From JAGTVG01 sp964543195 (lineage in GTDB: Bacteria; Bacteroidota; Bacteroidia; Cytophagales; Cyclobacteriaceae), in contig CAZIXF010000003.1 of the NCBI GenBank assembly GCA_964543195.1, positions 62,001-126,000 of the forward strand: a stretch of DNA of 64,000 nucleotides. Direction: 5' to 3'. A program made the position numbers and the translations under genes. Of this stretch, positions 1 to 8,597 are shown one piece after another (within the stretch, counting starts at the first letter, position 1; the number at the start of each line of letters is the position of its first letter). Below the pieces are notes generated by a model. It worked only from the letters and a program-made list of their open reading frames with translations, had not been told where the DNA came from and ran no database searches.

Positions 1-2063
1 TCGACGGTGAAAAACACACCGAATTCGGTTCCTGCAAAAAGCAGTTGTGGCATTTCATGGTCTTCGGCTATGCTGTACACCGAGCCCCTTTCAGGCAGAT
101 TGCCGGAAATTGATTCCCAGGATTTACCCTTGTTCCTGGTTACCAGGATATAGGGTTTAAAATCACCTCTTTTATGATTATTGAAAACGGCATATACGGT
201 TTGGGTATCATGCTGGGAAGCCACAAGCTGGTTAACATAAGTCGTGTCCGGTACGCCGGGAAATGAAACAAGCTGTTGCCAGTTTATTCCGCCGTCTTCA
301 GTAAAATTTATCGCCCCGTCATCGGTACCTGCATACAAAAGCCCCTCCTGCAGGGGAGATTCATCCAGGCTTACGATGTTTCCGTAGATAGAAGTGGATT
401 TATTCTTGGCCACGGCATCCATACCCCATATCCTGTCCATAACGGGAAGCTTGTTCCTGTCGATCTGCCTGGTCAGATCATCACTGATCACTTCCCAGGT
501 ATTTCCACGGTCGTCACTTCTGAATACTTTATTGGCTGCAAAATATAAACGGGTGGATTGATGCGGACTGACGATCAGGGGTGCATCCCAGTTCCAGCGG
601 TAGGCTTCCTCTCCCTGCCTTTCCATGGGTTTGATATCTATGGCTTCACCACTTTTCCTGTCATAGCGAACAAGCCAGCCATATTGGGATTGGGCATATA
701 CGATATCCGGATTTTCGGGATCCACTACCGATTCGAAACCATCACCTCCGTTGGTAATATACCAGTCGGAATTTACAATACCGGCAATATTGGTCGTTCT
801 CGAAGGCCCACCCATGCTGAAATTATCCTGTGTGCCGCCGTAGATATTATAAAAAGGGTAATCGTTATCTACACTCACTTTATAATATTGTGTAATGGGG
901 AGATTGGTAAAAAATTTCCAGTTTTCTCCCCCGTCATAAGACTCATACAACCCGCCATCACATCCCACAATAAAATGGGAATTATCATCGGGATCGATCC
1001 ACATGGCATGGTTGTCCACGTGCTTGTATTTTTCACCCAGCATACGGAATGTATTGCCCCCATCGGTGGTATAATGCATCCATACATCCATGGCATAGAT
1101 GGTATTCAGGTCAGAAGGATCGCATAATATTTCCTGATAATAATTACCTGAAGTATGATAATCACTCATTTTTTCCCAGCTTTCACCGCGATCCACCGAA
1201 CGATAAAATCCGCTTTCATCGCCGGCAGCTTCCACAATGGCATACACAAAATCCGGATTTACCGGTGAAATATCCAAACCGATTCTCCCCAGGTCTGCTT
1301 CGGGTAATCCCTTCATGATTTTTCTCCATTTTTTACCGCCATCGGTAGACTTATAAACTGCGGATTCCGGTCCGCCTCCAATGTAAGTAAATACATGCCG
1401 CCTCCTCTGGTGAGCAGCGGCATACAACAGGTCGGGGTCCCGGGGATCTATATGGATCTCGTTAAAACCGGTATGTTCACTGACATGGAGTATCCTGTTC
1501 CATGTGGATCCTCCATCGGCGGATTTATAGATCCCCCGGTCGCCCCCGGCTGACCAGAGAGGACCGTAGGCAGCTACATAAATGATGTCTGAATTTTCAG
1601 GATGGACTACGATATTACCAATATGTTCAGAATTTATAAGGCCCATATTCTCCCACGATTTTCCGCCATCTGTCGATTTGTAGATTCCATCTCCGTAGCC
1701 TACACTACGTTGATTGTTGTTTTCGCCTGTGCCTATCCAAATGGTATGCCGGTTGTTCGGATCAAGGGTAATGCAGCCAATGGAATAGGAACCTTCCTTA
1801 TCAAAGATCGGGGTCCAGGTTGTGCCTGCATTATCGGTTTTCCAGACTCCTCCGCTTGCGACGGTAATATACCAGGTATCCCGGTTTACCGGATCAATGG
1901 CAATATCCGAGATGCGTCCCGAGGTAAGGGCCGGGCCAAGAGCCCTGAACCGGAGCCCGTTCAGGATATCCGGACCGATCCCGTTTTTTTCGGAGCTGTT
2001 ATTCTGCCCGTGAGTATACAGGGTTAATCCGAGCAGCAAACCTATGATCATTATTTTTTTCAT
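1..2063 (-). CDS. VPS10/sortilin-type Asp-box propeller protein, exported (partial, 3' end outside window)
   Basis: An open frame runs from an ATG at 2063 to the left edge (687 codons) without a stop, so the C-terminus is missing. It opens with a signal peptide (MKKIMIIGLLLG...) and continues as a beta-propeller built of Asp-box repeats such as YKSTDGGKSW, YKSADGGSTW and YRSVDRGESW, alternating with IxxDPxNPD-type strands. This is the VPS10/sortilin-like exported family common in Bacteroidota, with unknown ligand. The domain order matches the gene at 24551-27373, so the two are diverged paralogues. A TAnnTTTG-like -7 element lies about 45 nt upstream. The family call is strong; the function (sensing, adhesion or degradation in the periplasm or at the surface) is not known. 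Confidence 0.88.
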   Translation of the reverse strand, partial: MKKIMIIGLLLGLTLYTHGQNNSSEKNGIGPDILNGLRFRALGPALTSGRISDIAIDPVNRDTWYITVASGGVWKTDNAGTTWTPIFDKEGSYSIGCITLDPNNRHTIWIGTGENNNQRSVGYGDGIYKSTDGGKSWENMGLINSEHIGNIVVHPENSDIIYVAAYGPLWSAGGDRGIYKSADGGSTWNRILHVSEHTGFNEIHIDPRDPDLLYAAAHQRRRHVFTYIGGGPESAVYKSTDGGKKWRKIMKGLPEADLGRIGLDISPVNPDFVYAIVEAAGDESGFYRSVDRGESWEKMSDYHTSGNYYQEILCDPSDLNTIYAMDVWMHYTTDGGNTFRMLGEKYKHVDNHAMWIDPDDNSHFIVGCDGGLYESYDGGENWKFFTNLPITQYYKVSVDNDYPFYNIYGGTQDNFSMGGPSRTTNIAGIVNSDWYITNGGDGFESVVDPENPDIVYAQSQYGWLVRYDRKSGEAIDIKPMERQGEEAYRWNWDAPLIVSPHQSTRLYFAANKVFRSDDRGNTWEVISDDLTRQIDRNKLPVMDRIWGMDAVAKNKSTSIYGNIVSLDESPLQEGLLYAGTDDGAINFTEDGGINWQQLVSFPGVPDTTYVNQLVASQHDTQTVYAVFNNHKRGDFKPYILVTRNKGKSWESISGNLPERGSVYSIAEDHEMPQLLFAGTEFGVFFTV

Positions 2064-2106
2064 GGCTTCAAAAACTATTATATTATTGGTCAGATATAAA
2101 TTCCCT

Positions 2107-2138
2107 CAAATGTAAATCCAATCCGGTCGACGGGGAAA
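2107..2138 (-). promoter_or_regulatory. putative Bacteroidota promoter of the VPS10-like gene
   Basis: On the minus strand TACATTTG (2114-2107) matches the TAnnTTTG -7 consensus. It is preceded after 20 nt by TTTC (2138-2135), one base off the TTTG -33 element. The start codon is about 44 nt downstream. Confidence 0.45.
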
Positions 2139-2399
2139 TATTTCAGATGGAAAATATCAAAATTTGCTTTGCTCCTGAGTTTCAGAAGTAAAATATCTGC
2201 CTGTTAACCGGAATTCCGTTGTTTAATAACCGGGTAATCGATTTTTTAGTACCGCTCAGGCCGTTTGGGGATATTTTTTGAGCTTCCTGGCCAAACTTGT
2301 GGTCCTGCAGGAATCACACCGGTCATTCGAAGAGAAATTCTTACCTGAACGGGGCTTGTAGTGAGCTGTTTTCCGGTCAGTAAACAATTAAAATTGATT

Positions 2400-2430
2400 T
2401 TTGTAATAATTGGGGGTTTTCGTATTTTTG
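2400..2430 (+). promoter_or_regulatory. putative greA promoter (TTTG-N19-TATTTTTG)
   Basis: TTTG at 2400-2403 and TATTTTTG at 2423-2430 are separated by 19 nt, a full match to the Bacteroidota sigma-ABfr promoter pattern. It would give a leader of about 135 nt for greA that contains the hairpin at 2522-2546. Confidence 0.6.
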
Positions 2431-2521
2431 TAATCACATTAATGATCACCTGAAGAGATTCTGCTGGTTTATATTGCTTAATTCTCTTTGGGTTTTTAAT
2501 TTCAATACAGTATATTCCATT

Positions 2522-2546
2522 AACGGTTTCGATCTCTGAAACCGTT
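2522..2546 (+). promoter_or_regulatory. perfect 9-bp hairpin in the greA leader
   Basis: AACGGTTTC and GAAACCGTT form a perfect 9-bp stem around the 7-nt loop GATCTCT, 27 nt before the greA ATG. No long T-run follows directly, so it is not a standard terminator. It may be a leader structure or a protein-binding site; its role is inferred. Confidence 0.4.
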
Positions 2547-2573
2547 TGTTAATTTAATAAAACACTGAATAGA

Positions 2574-3047
2574 ATGGGGAAGGTATCTTATTACACGGAA
2601 GAGGGCCTGCAGAAAATTAAAGATGAGTTACATCATCTGAAAACAAAAGGCAGGGCTGATATATCAAGACAGATTGCAGAAGCACGTGATAAAGGCGATT
2701 TGAGTGAAAATGCCGAATATGATGCGGCTAAGGATGCACAGGGTCATCTTGAGGCCAAAATCTCTCAACTGGAGGAGGTGGTGGGCAATGCCCGTATAAT
2801 TGATCCATCCAAACTGGACACCTCCAAGGTATCCATACTCTCCAATGTCAAGATCAGAAATTCGGGAAGTGGGGCTCAGTTTACCTATACCCTGGTAGCC
2901 GAGGAAGAGGCCGACATCAAGGCGGGCAAAATATCGGTCAAATCGCCCATAGGGAAGGGTCTTCTCGGCAAAAAAGCGGGTGATAAAGTAAAAATACAGG
3001 TGCCGGCTGGCAATATGGAATTCGAAATTTTAGAAATAACTATATAA
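2574..3047 (+). CDS. greA: transcription elongation factor GreA
   Basis: A 157-residue protein of normal GreA length. The N-terminal half is the antiparallel coiled coil that enters the RNA polymerase secondary channel. Its tip carries GDLSENAEYDAA (residues 41-52), with the acidic Asp42 and Glu45 that position the Mg2+ for transcript cleavage. The C-terminal half (about 80-157) is the FKBP-like domain, with a typical SPIGKGLLGKKAGD segment. It rescues backtracked polymerase by stimulating 3' RNA cleavage. The HIT gene follows after 2 nt, so they are probably co-transcribed from the promoter at 2400. Identification is secure. Confidence 0.97.
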   Translation: MGKVSYYTEEGLQKIKDELHHLKTKGRADISRQIAEARDKGDLSENAEYDAAKDAQGHLEAKISQLEEVVGNARIIDPSKLDTSKVSILSNVKIRNSGSGAQFTYTLVAEEEADIKAGKISVKSPIGKGLLGKKAGDKVKIQVPAGNMEFEILEITI

Positions 3048-3049
3048 TT

Positions 3050-3454
3050 ATGGCCTCAATTTTTTCAAAAATCATCAATCGAGAGATCCCGGCCTATATC
3101 GTGGCTGAAGATGACAAGAATATAGCTATTCTGGACATCAATCCACTGGTGGTGGGGCATACTCTGGTAATTCCCAAAAAAGAAGTGGATTATTATTTTG
3201 ACCTGGAAGAAAAAGAATTCAATGATCTTAATCTTTTCGCTAAAAAAGTAGCCAAAGCGATTGAGCGTGTTATTCCCTGCCTCAGGGTAGGAGTGGCCAT
3301 AGTAGGCCTTGAAGTGCCCCATACGCATGTTCATCTTGTCCCGCTTAACAGCATGGATGATATTAATTTCAGCAGGGCGAAACTCAAATTATCACAGGAA
3401 GAATTTGAAGAGACCACCTCGAAGATCAACGACGCCTATCAGGCATTAAATTAA
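3050..3454 (+). CDS. HIT family (histidine triad) nucleotide-binding hydrolase
   Basis: A 134-residue protein of the Hint/HIT branch. It starts with the typical SIFSKIINREIPAYIVAE segment and carries NPLVVGHTLVIPK (residues 31-43). It ends with the histidine triad HTHVHLVPL (His91, His93, His95), which hydrolyses nucleoside phosphoramidates or AMP esters. It sits 2 nt behind greA, an arrangement common in Bacteroidota. Its stop codon overlaps that of the convergent ruvC by three bases (3452-3453 shared core). The physiological substrate cannot be told from sequence. Confidence 0.93.
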   Translation: MASIFSKIINREIPAYIVAEDDKNIAILDINPLVVGHTLVIPKKEVDYYFDLEEKEFNDLNLFAKKVAKAIERVIPCLRVGVAIVGLEVPHTHVHLVPLNSMDDINFSRAKLKLSQEEFEETTSKINDAYQALN

Positions 3455-3990
3455 AGGATCCGGTCAGGATTTTCGTTTAAAAAACTTTTCCAGGTTCTTT
3501 TATCTTTCACCATATTCCTCTTCTGATTGATATGGCAGAAGGCTGCCGCCAGGGCATCGGTGGCATCCAGCAGCCTGGGGGTTTCCCTGAACTGTAAAAG
3601 ATTCTGAAGCATCCCGGCAACCTGTTCCTTGGATGCATTGCCATTGCCGGTAACCGATTGTTTTATCCTTTTGGGAGCATATTCCTTGATCGGGATATTC
3701 CGGTAAAGAACGGCCGCCATGGCTACACCCTGAGCACGTCCCAGTTTTAACATCGATTGTACATTCTTTCCGTAAAAAGGGGCTTCAATAGCCACTTCAT
3801 CCGGTTTGAATTCATCGATAATATTGAGTACTCTCTCGAAAATCTTTTTTAATTTAACCTCATGGTTCCGGTATTTATTGAGATGGATCACCCCGTATTG
3901 CAACAATTCATAACCGGATTTTCTGACATGGATCAATCCATAACCCATCGTCGTGGTTCCCGGATCCATGCCAAGTATTATTTTGTCCAT
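3451..3990 (-). CDS. ruvC: crossover junction endodeoxyribonuclease RuvC
   Basis: A 179-residue Holliday-junction resolvase. The four acidic catalytic residues are visible: Asp9 in LGMDPGTTT, Glu69 in VAIEAPFYG, and Asp142 and Asp145 in LLDATDALAAAFCH. It cuts four-way junctions together with RuvAB. I start it at the ATG at 3990; an in-frame GTG at 4005 would add five residues but breaks the usual short N-terminus. It converges on the HIT gene with overlapping stop codons and no room for a terminator. Length and motifs are normal for the family. Confidence 0.95.
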   Translation of the reverse strand: MDKIILGMDPGTTTMGYGLIHVRKSGYELLQYGVIHLNKYRNHEVKLKKIFERVLNIIDEFKPDEVAIEAPFYGKNVQSMLKLGRAQGVAMAAVLYRNIPIKEYAPKRIKQSVTGNGNASKEQVAGMLQNLLQFRETPRLLDATDALAAAFCHINQKRNMVKDKRTWKSFLNENPDRIL

Positions 3991-4059
3991 AATCAACCGT
4001 TTCACTAATTAATGGAATAAAATATTAAATTAACAACTGAGTTCAAATTTTTTCTGAAT

Positions 4060-5211
4060 ATGTATTCACTTGTGATGGTCATTTTATGCATATCGATAAG
4101 CTTTATTTTTTTGTATTTTCTGTTCCTGGTATTGATCATACTGGGTTGGGAAAATGCGCCGAGGATAAAAACGGATGAAGATTATCAACATTTTATCTCG
4201 GTGATCATACCGGTGCGGAACGAAGAATCAGGCATAGGCTTCTTGATCGAATCTCTTGAAAAACAGAAATACCCGGTTGAACGGTTTGAAGTATTGATAA
4301 TCGATGACCATTCGACCGACCATACCCGGGAATATGTAAATGCACTGAAACGCAATACCCGGATCCAACTCCGGCTCTTCAGATTGCCGGGAAATCCTGA
4401 CGGAAGAACCTCTCCTAAAAAACGAGCGATCACCTTCGGGATAGAGAAGGCCCGCGGTGAGCTTATTGTACTTACTGATGGGGATTGCCGGGCAGCACCC
4501 GGATGGCTTGCAGAATTGGAGAATGTGTTCAGAAAAACCGGATCGAGGCTGGTTTCCGGCCCTGTATTTGTTGAACAGGGAGATTCATTTGCCAGGAGGC
4601 TTCAATCGATCGAATTTTCAAGTCTTATGGGAACGGGTGCCGCCTTGATATACTGGCAGATGCCCGTGATGTGCAATGGTGCAAACCTGGCCTTCAGTAA
4701 ATCCGTTTTTGTTGAAGTGGGAGGCTATAGGGGAAATGAAAATATTATATCCGGTGATGATGAATTCCTGATGTATAAAATCTACCGTAAATACCCCAGG
4801 GGTATTTATTTTCTGAAATCCTCCCGGGCTCAGGTTCGTACTCTCCCCCTGGAAAATCTTCGTGATTTTATTTCACAGAGAAAAAGATGGGCGGGGAAAT
4901 GGAAAAGCCATACGAATGTAAGGTCCACCTTTCTGGCTGTATTTATTTTCGCCGTCCACCTGTCCTTCATATTTATCCTTATCACAACAATCCTGGGGAA
5001 ATTTAACCTGATGTATTTTTGTGGCATAACTATTGTAAAGATATCCGCGGAATATTTATTTATTAATCGTATTTTCATGTTCTTTAAAGAAGAAATGAAA
5101 CTTTTCCCGTTCGTGGTTAGTTCGTTGTTTTATTCTTTTTATGCCCTGTTTTTCGGCATATTAGCAAATACAGGAAGATATACATGGAAAGAAAGAAAAT
5201 TTAAATCCTGA
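4060..5211 (+). CDS. membrane-anchored family 2 glycosyltransferase
   Basis: A 383-residue protein with an N-terminal membrane helix (about 5-30) and a GT2 GT-A domain starting VIIPVRNEE (48-56). Nucleotide-sugar motifs are IDDHSTD (81-87) and the DGD metal site (140-142); acceptor-side motifs are GDDE (232-235) and QRKRW (273-277, the Q/RxxRW of processive-type enzymes). Three or so hydrophobic segments close the protein (about 290-370). It resembles Bacteroidota enzymes that make cell-surface glycans or glycolipids. It is the first gene of a seven-gene operon with gaps of 0-6 nt. The sugar and acceptor are unknown. Confidence 0.88.
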   Translation: MYSLVMVILCISISFIFLYFLFLVLIILGWENAPRIKTDEDYQHFISVIIPVRNEESGIGFLIESLEKQKYPVERFEVLIIDDHSTDHTREYVNALKRNTRIQLRLFRLPGNPDGRTSPKKRAITFGIEKARGELIVLTDGDCRAAPGWLAELENVFRKTGSRLVSGPVFVEQGDSFARRLQSIEFSSLMGTGAALIYWQMPVMCNGANLAFSKSVFVEVGGYRGNENIISGDDEFLMYKIYRKYPRGIYFLKSSRAQVRTLPLENLRDFISQRKRWAGKWKSHTNVRSTFLAVFIFAVHLSFIFILITTILGKFNLMYFCGITIVKISAEYLFINRIFMFFKEEMKLFPFVVSSLFYSFYALFFGILANTGRYTWKERKFKS

Positions 5212-5214
5212 ATT

Positions 5215-5481
5215 ATGTCGGATCTTGAATATGATGTTCTGGATCAGCTCTATTTTGTACAATCCTTCAGTCAACTCCACGATACGTTAACCTGGGACGA
5301 AGATATCTTGCGGGATACACTTTTCAAGTTATTAAACCGGGGCTGGATAAAATGTTATTCCTCACCTACTGCGGAATTGAGCAGGGATGAATTGGATTTC
5401 ATGACCCGGTATCGCAACTATTATTATCTTGCGACCAAAAAAGGCCTTTTTGCTCATAACAGCACGGAATACCATGGATAA
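5215..5481 (+). CDS. small conserved protein of unknown function (operon with OppC-type permease)
   Basis: An 88-residue soluble, acidic protein with no signal peptide or membrane segment. The predicted helices and the LLNRGWIKCY segment resemble a small winged-helix-like unit, but I do not recognise a named family. It begins 3 nt after the glycosyltransferase and its last codons overlap the start of the permease gene (ATGGATAA, 5474-5481). It is therefore translationally coupled and clearly a real gene. A regulatory or accessory role to the neighbouring membrane proteins is only a guess. Confidence 0.72.
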   Translation: MSDLEYDVLDQLYFVQSFSQLHDTLTWDEDILRDTLFKLLNRGWIKCYSSPTAELSRDELDFMTRYRNYYYLATKKGLFAHNSTEYHG

Positions 5482-6712
5482 TAAGGCTATCGGCCGATCA
5501 CCCAATTATTATATAAAACAAAGATTATTGAAAAATAAACTGGCTATGGCCGGCTTATCCATTATCCTGCTGGCTTCTGTGGCAGCCATGTTAGGTTATC
5601 TGATCATGCCCGATAGTTCTCCGGATGCCAATGACGGGGCGGTTCAGATAAAGAAAAAACCTCCTGGATTTAAAGTCCGGATTCTCCGGATCAGAAAAAA
5701 TTTCAATGTGGAGAAGATGAGCTTTCTGGGCAAGGCAATCAAAGGCCAGGAAAACCCTTATTATATCATCCCTGTTGCCGATTATGAAATAGCGGGCGAC
5801 AGCGTGATTTACCGTGAGTACGGAAAAGAAGAGAAGCGGCAACATATGCACCTGGTCCAGGTGGTGTATCCGCTGTATATCGGCGATTCTGAATTGATCG
5901 AGGGGCAGGATAATTTCAGACGCGAACATAACCGGATTTTATATGTCGATAATAAGGGTAAACTGCGGGAAACTTCAGTAGAAGCCACGCTGGAAAAATT
6001 CAGGAGAGATCATATTGTTGAACGCACCTACTGGCTGGGGACAGACCGGGCCGGAAGGGACATATTAAGCCGGCTTATTTATGGAGCCCGGATCTCACTT
6101 TCTATCGGATTGGTAGCTGTAATCATATCCATGGTGCTGGGAGTCGGACTGGGGGCACTTGCCGGGTTTTTTGGGGGCAAGGCGGATGCAATCATTTTAT
6201 GGTTTATGTCAGTCGTGTGGTCCATCCCGGGAATCATGCTGGTGATCGCTATCAGCCTCGCCCTGCAAAGCAGGGGGGTATGGGTAGCTTTTGTGGCTGT
6301 GGGACTTACCATGTGGGTGGATGTGGCCAGAGTGGTGCGGGGACAGATTTTTTCGATTAAACAAAAATCCTATATTGAAGCAGCACAGGCCCTTGGTTAT
6401 GGTAATTTCCGCATAGTTTATACCCATATCATGCCCAATATTATGGGACCTTTAATCGTAATGGCTGCAGCTAACTTTGCGGCTGCCATTCTTCTTGAAG
6501 CGGGATTGAGTTTTCTGGGGTTGAGTGTGCAGCCACCAACGCCTTCCTGGGGCAGTATGATCTTCGAGGGATTTAATGTGCTGGGGACAAGAAATAGCTG
6601 GCATCTTGTGCTTTTTCCCGGTTTAGCTATATCTTTAATGGTTTTATCATTTAATTTGCTTGGAAATGGATTAAGGGATGCGATCGATCCAAAAACCGTT
6701 TCAAGGACTTGA
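5474..6712 (+). CDS. OppC/DppC-type ABC transporter permease with a large exported insert
   Basis: A 412-residue protein. TM1 is at about 23-45. A polar stretch of roughly 140 residues (46-185) follows, then YWLGTDRAGRDILSRLIYG (187-205), the OppC family signature. A binding-protein-dependent transport domain follows to the C-terminus, including the EAA-type loop EAAQALGYGNFRIVYTHIMP. I chose the ATG at 5474, which overlaps the upstream stop; the frame is open further 5' but without family-like sequence. It should be half of a peptide or nickel importer, yet no OppB, ATPase or binding protein is nearby. Partners must lie elsewhere. Confidence 0.9.
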   Translation: MDNKAIGRSPNYYIKQRLLKNKLAMAGLSIILLASVAAMLGYLIMPDSSPDANDGAVQIKKKPPGFKVRILRIRKNFNVEKMSFLGKAIKGQENPYYIIPVADYEIAGDSVIYREYGKEEKRQHMHLVQVVYPLYIGDSELIEGQDNFRREHNRILYVDNKGKLRETSVEATLEKFRRDHIVERTYWLGTDRAGRDILSRLIYGARISLSIGLVAVIISMVLGVGLGALAGFFGGKADAIILWFMSVVWSIPGIMLVIAISLALQSRGVWVAFVAVGLTMWVDVARVVRGQIFSIKQKSYIEAAQALGYGNFRIVYTHIMPNIMGPLIVMAAANFAAAILLEAGLSFLGLSVQPPTPSWGSMIFEGFNVLGTRNSWHLVLFPGLAISLMVLSFNLLGNGLRDAIDPKTVSRT

Positions 6713-6714
6713 AT

Positions 6715-7935
6715 ATGGTTACAAAAGATCTTAAAAAACGATTGGAACTCAAGGATCTCGAGCTGACTGCCCTGCTGGAGATCACGCAGTCAATAAATAA
6801 TAATCTTCCGCGTGAATCCCTTTATAAAATTTTTAATTTCACTCTCCGGGCAAACCTCAAACTAAAGAAGGTTGCCCTGTATGTGAAAGATGAGGAGTGG
6901 TCCTGTAAGGTGAATTTCGGTACCCGTCACGATTTCACAAGAATAATCCCTTCCAGGCAGATCCTTTCTGCTGAAGGTATTTCCGATCTCAGGGATTTTA
7001 AATCCGGGGATCCGTTTAAAGAATTCGAAAAAGTGATCCCGATCCGGCACAAGGGAAATCTGCTGGGTGTGGTTCTGATCGGGGGCTATGATCGGACGGA
7101 TTATGAAACCGGCGAGATCAATATCAATTTTATCGAAGCCCTGTCGAACATTATTATAGTGGCCATTGAAAATAAAAAACTTGCCCGTAAGGAATTGCAG
7201 CAACAGGCCTTCCAGAAAGAACTTGAAATTGCCAGAAAAGTACAGCATTTTCTGTTCCCCAAGGATCTTCCCGATAACGATAAAATAAAGATCTATTCCA
7301 GTTACCTGCCTCATCAGATGGTAGGTGGAGATTATTTTGATTATATTCCTCTTGAACAGGACAAATTCTTGCTTTGTATCGCCGATGTTTCCGGGAAAGG
7401 TATTCCTGCAGCCTTGTTAATGTCCAACTTTCAGGCTTCCCTGCGAACCATTATAAGGCAGACTACCCGGTTTGAAAAAATTATCCCCGAACTGAATTTC
7501 CAATTACTTCAGAACAGCAACGGGGAAAACTTTATCACTTTTTTTGCTGCCCTTTACAACAAGAAAAAAAAAGTGCTCAAATATGTGAATTCAGGTCATA
7601 ATCCGCCAATATTTCATTCTGAAAAAACAGATTTCCGGCAGCTTCATTCCGGTTCAACGGTCCTTGGCATTATTGATGAACTTCCGTTTATCAATGTGGG
7701 GAAGATACATGATCTTGATAAATTCTTTTTATTTGCCTATACGGATGGGTTGATTGAAACTTTCAATGAAGACAACGAGCCATTTGGCCAGGAAAGAGTA
7801 TTTAAGATCATAGAAGAAAGTGTCAGTGAAGATCTGGAAAAGCTCCATCAGAAGGTGATCGATGAAGTGACAGCCTTCAGAGGAATTAATAATTTCAATG
7901 ATGATATTACCCTGTTGTCCTGCCGTTTAAAATAA
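6715..7935 (+). CDS. GAF-like / SpoIIE-type PP2C serine phosphatase
   Basis: A 406-residue cytoplasmic protein. An N-terminal GAF-like sensor region (about 20-155) leads through a helix (150-180) into a PPM/SpoIIE phosphatase domain. Metal-binding aspartates lie in VGGDYFDY (203-210), IADVSGKG (222-229), FAYTDGLIE and NFNDDITLL. Such proteins dephosphorylate anti-sigma-factor antagonists or similar partners in response to signals sensed by the GAF domain. The ATG at 6715 is preferred over an in-frame TTG at 6709 that overlaps the permease stop. No kinase or STAS partner is encoded in this operon, so the target is unknown. Confidence 0.9.
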   Translation: MVTKDLKKRLELKDLELTALLEITQSINNNLPRESLYKIFNFTLRANLKLKKVALYVKDEEWSCKVNFGTRHDFTRIIPSRQILSAEGISDLRDFKSGDPFKEFEKVIPIRHKGNLLGVVLIGGYDRTDYETGEININFIEALSNIIIVAIENKKLARKELQQQAFQKELEIARKVQHFLFPKDLPDNDKIKIYSSYLPHQMVGGDYFDYIPLEQDKFLLCIADVSGKGIPAALLMSNFQASLRTIIRQTTRFEKIIPELNFQLLQNSNGENFITFFAALYNKKKKVLKYVNSGHNPPIFHSEKTDFRQLHSGSTVLGIIDELPFINVGKIHDLDKFFLFAYTDGLIETFNEDNEPFGQERVFKIIEESVSEDLEKLHQKVIDEVTAFRGINNFNDDITLLSCRLK

Positions 7936-7941
7936 ATCCTT

Positions 7942-8595
7942 TTGCGTTTTTATAAAACACCATCATTCTTTCGGTTTTTATATCCCGAACTTGTCTGGTC
8001 GGGCAGCCGGAATGAGAACACACTCTATCTGACCTTTGATGACGGACCTGTTCCCGGTATTACCGACCGGATCCTGGATATTCTCCGTGATTTCAATATC
8101 AGGGCAACCTTTTTCTGTGTAGGTGAAAATATACTGAAGTACCCGGCTATCTTTAACCGGATGCTTGATGAAAATCACAGGGTGGGTAACCATACACAGC
8201 ATCATTTGAATGCGTGGAAATATACAATTGAAGAAATACTGAATGATGTGCAGCAATGTGAAAACACCTGGCACAGGTTTGGTTATGAACCCCGGATCAG
8301 GTTGTACCGTCCACCATATGGAATGATTAAAAGGAAGTTAATCAGAAAACTATTGCCACAGTATAAAATCATTATGTGGGATATGCTTTCCTATGATTTT
8401 TCGCCCGGTATGACCCCTGAAAAATGTGTTAAGGCTTCTGTTCGCCATACCAGACCAGGTTCCATCAGTGTGTTTCACGATAGTGAAAAAACAAGGAATT
8501 GCACCCCGTTTTCAATTTATCAATACATAAGTTATTTTTTAGAACGTAATTATGATTTTTCTACAATAGATACATTATTTTTACAGAATCGATAG
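7942..8595 (+). CDS. polysaccharide deacetylase (NodB homology domain)
   Basis: A 217-residue carbohydrate esterase family 4 protein with no signal peptide. Motif 1 is TFDDGP (Asp33, Asp34), motif 2 the metal site HTQHH (His84, His88), motif 3 RPPYG (123-127), and motif 5 contains VFHDS. It would remove N- or O-acetyl groups from peptidoglycan, chitin-like or other surface sugars. The start is a TTG at 7942, 6 nt after the phosphatase stop; no closer ATG keeps the N-terminal family sequence. The glycosyltransferase at the head of the operon makes a role in surface-glycan assembly plausible. Confidence 0.88.
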   Translation: MRFYKTPSFFRFLYPELVWSGSRNENTLYLTFDDGPVPGITDRILDILRDFNIRATFFCVGENILKYPAIFNRMLDENHRVGNHTQHHLNAWKYTIEEILNDVQQCENTWHRFGYEPRIRLYRPPYGMIKRKLIRKLLPQYKIIMWDMLSYDFSPGMTPEKCVKASVRHTRPGSISVFHDSEKTRNCTPFSIYQYISYFLERNYDFSTIDTLFLQNR

Positions 8596-8597
8596 CA

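Larger units (their letters stand above)
2064..2573. other. divergent intergenic region between the VPS10-like gene and greA
   Basis: A 510-base stretch without a convincing gene. It holds outward-facing promoter-like elements for both neighbours and a hairpin just before greA, each listed separately. The only reading frame of any length (minus strand, 2246-2449) overlaps the greA promoter and looks non-coding. Nothing else is recognised. Confidence 0.6.

Noticed and set aside
558..1127. 189-codon plus-strand frame opposite the VPS10-like gene
   Set aside because: It is fully antisense to a convincing Asp-box coding frame that runs unbroken from 2063 to the window edge.
2246..2449. 67-codon minus-strand frame between the VPS10-like gene and greA
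   Set aside because: It overlaps the best promoter in the region, has no family resemblance, and has a composition rich in Pro, Arg and Ile typical of chance frames.
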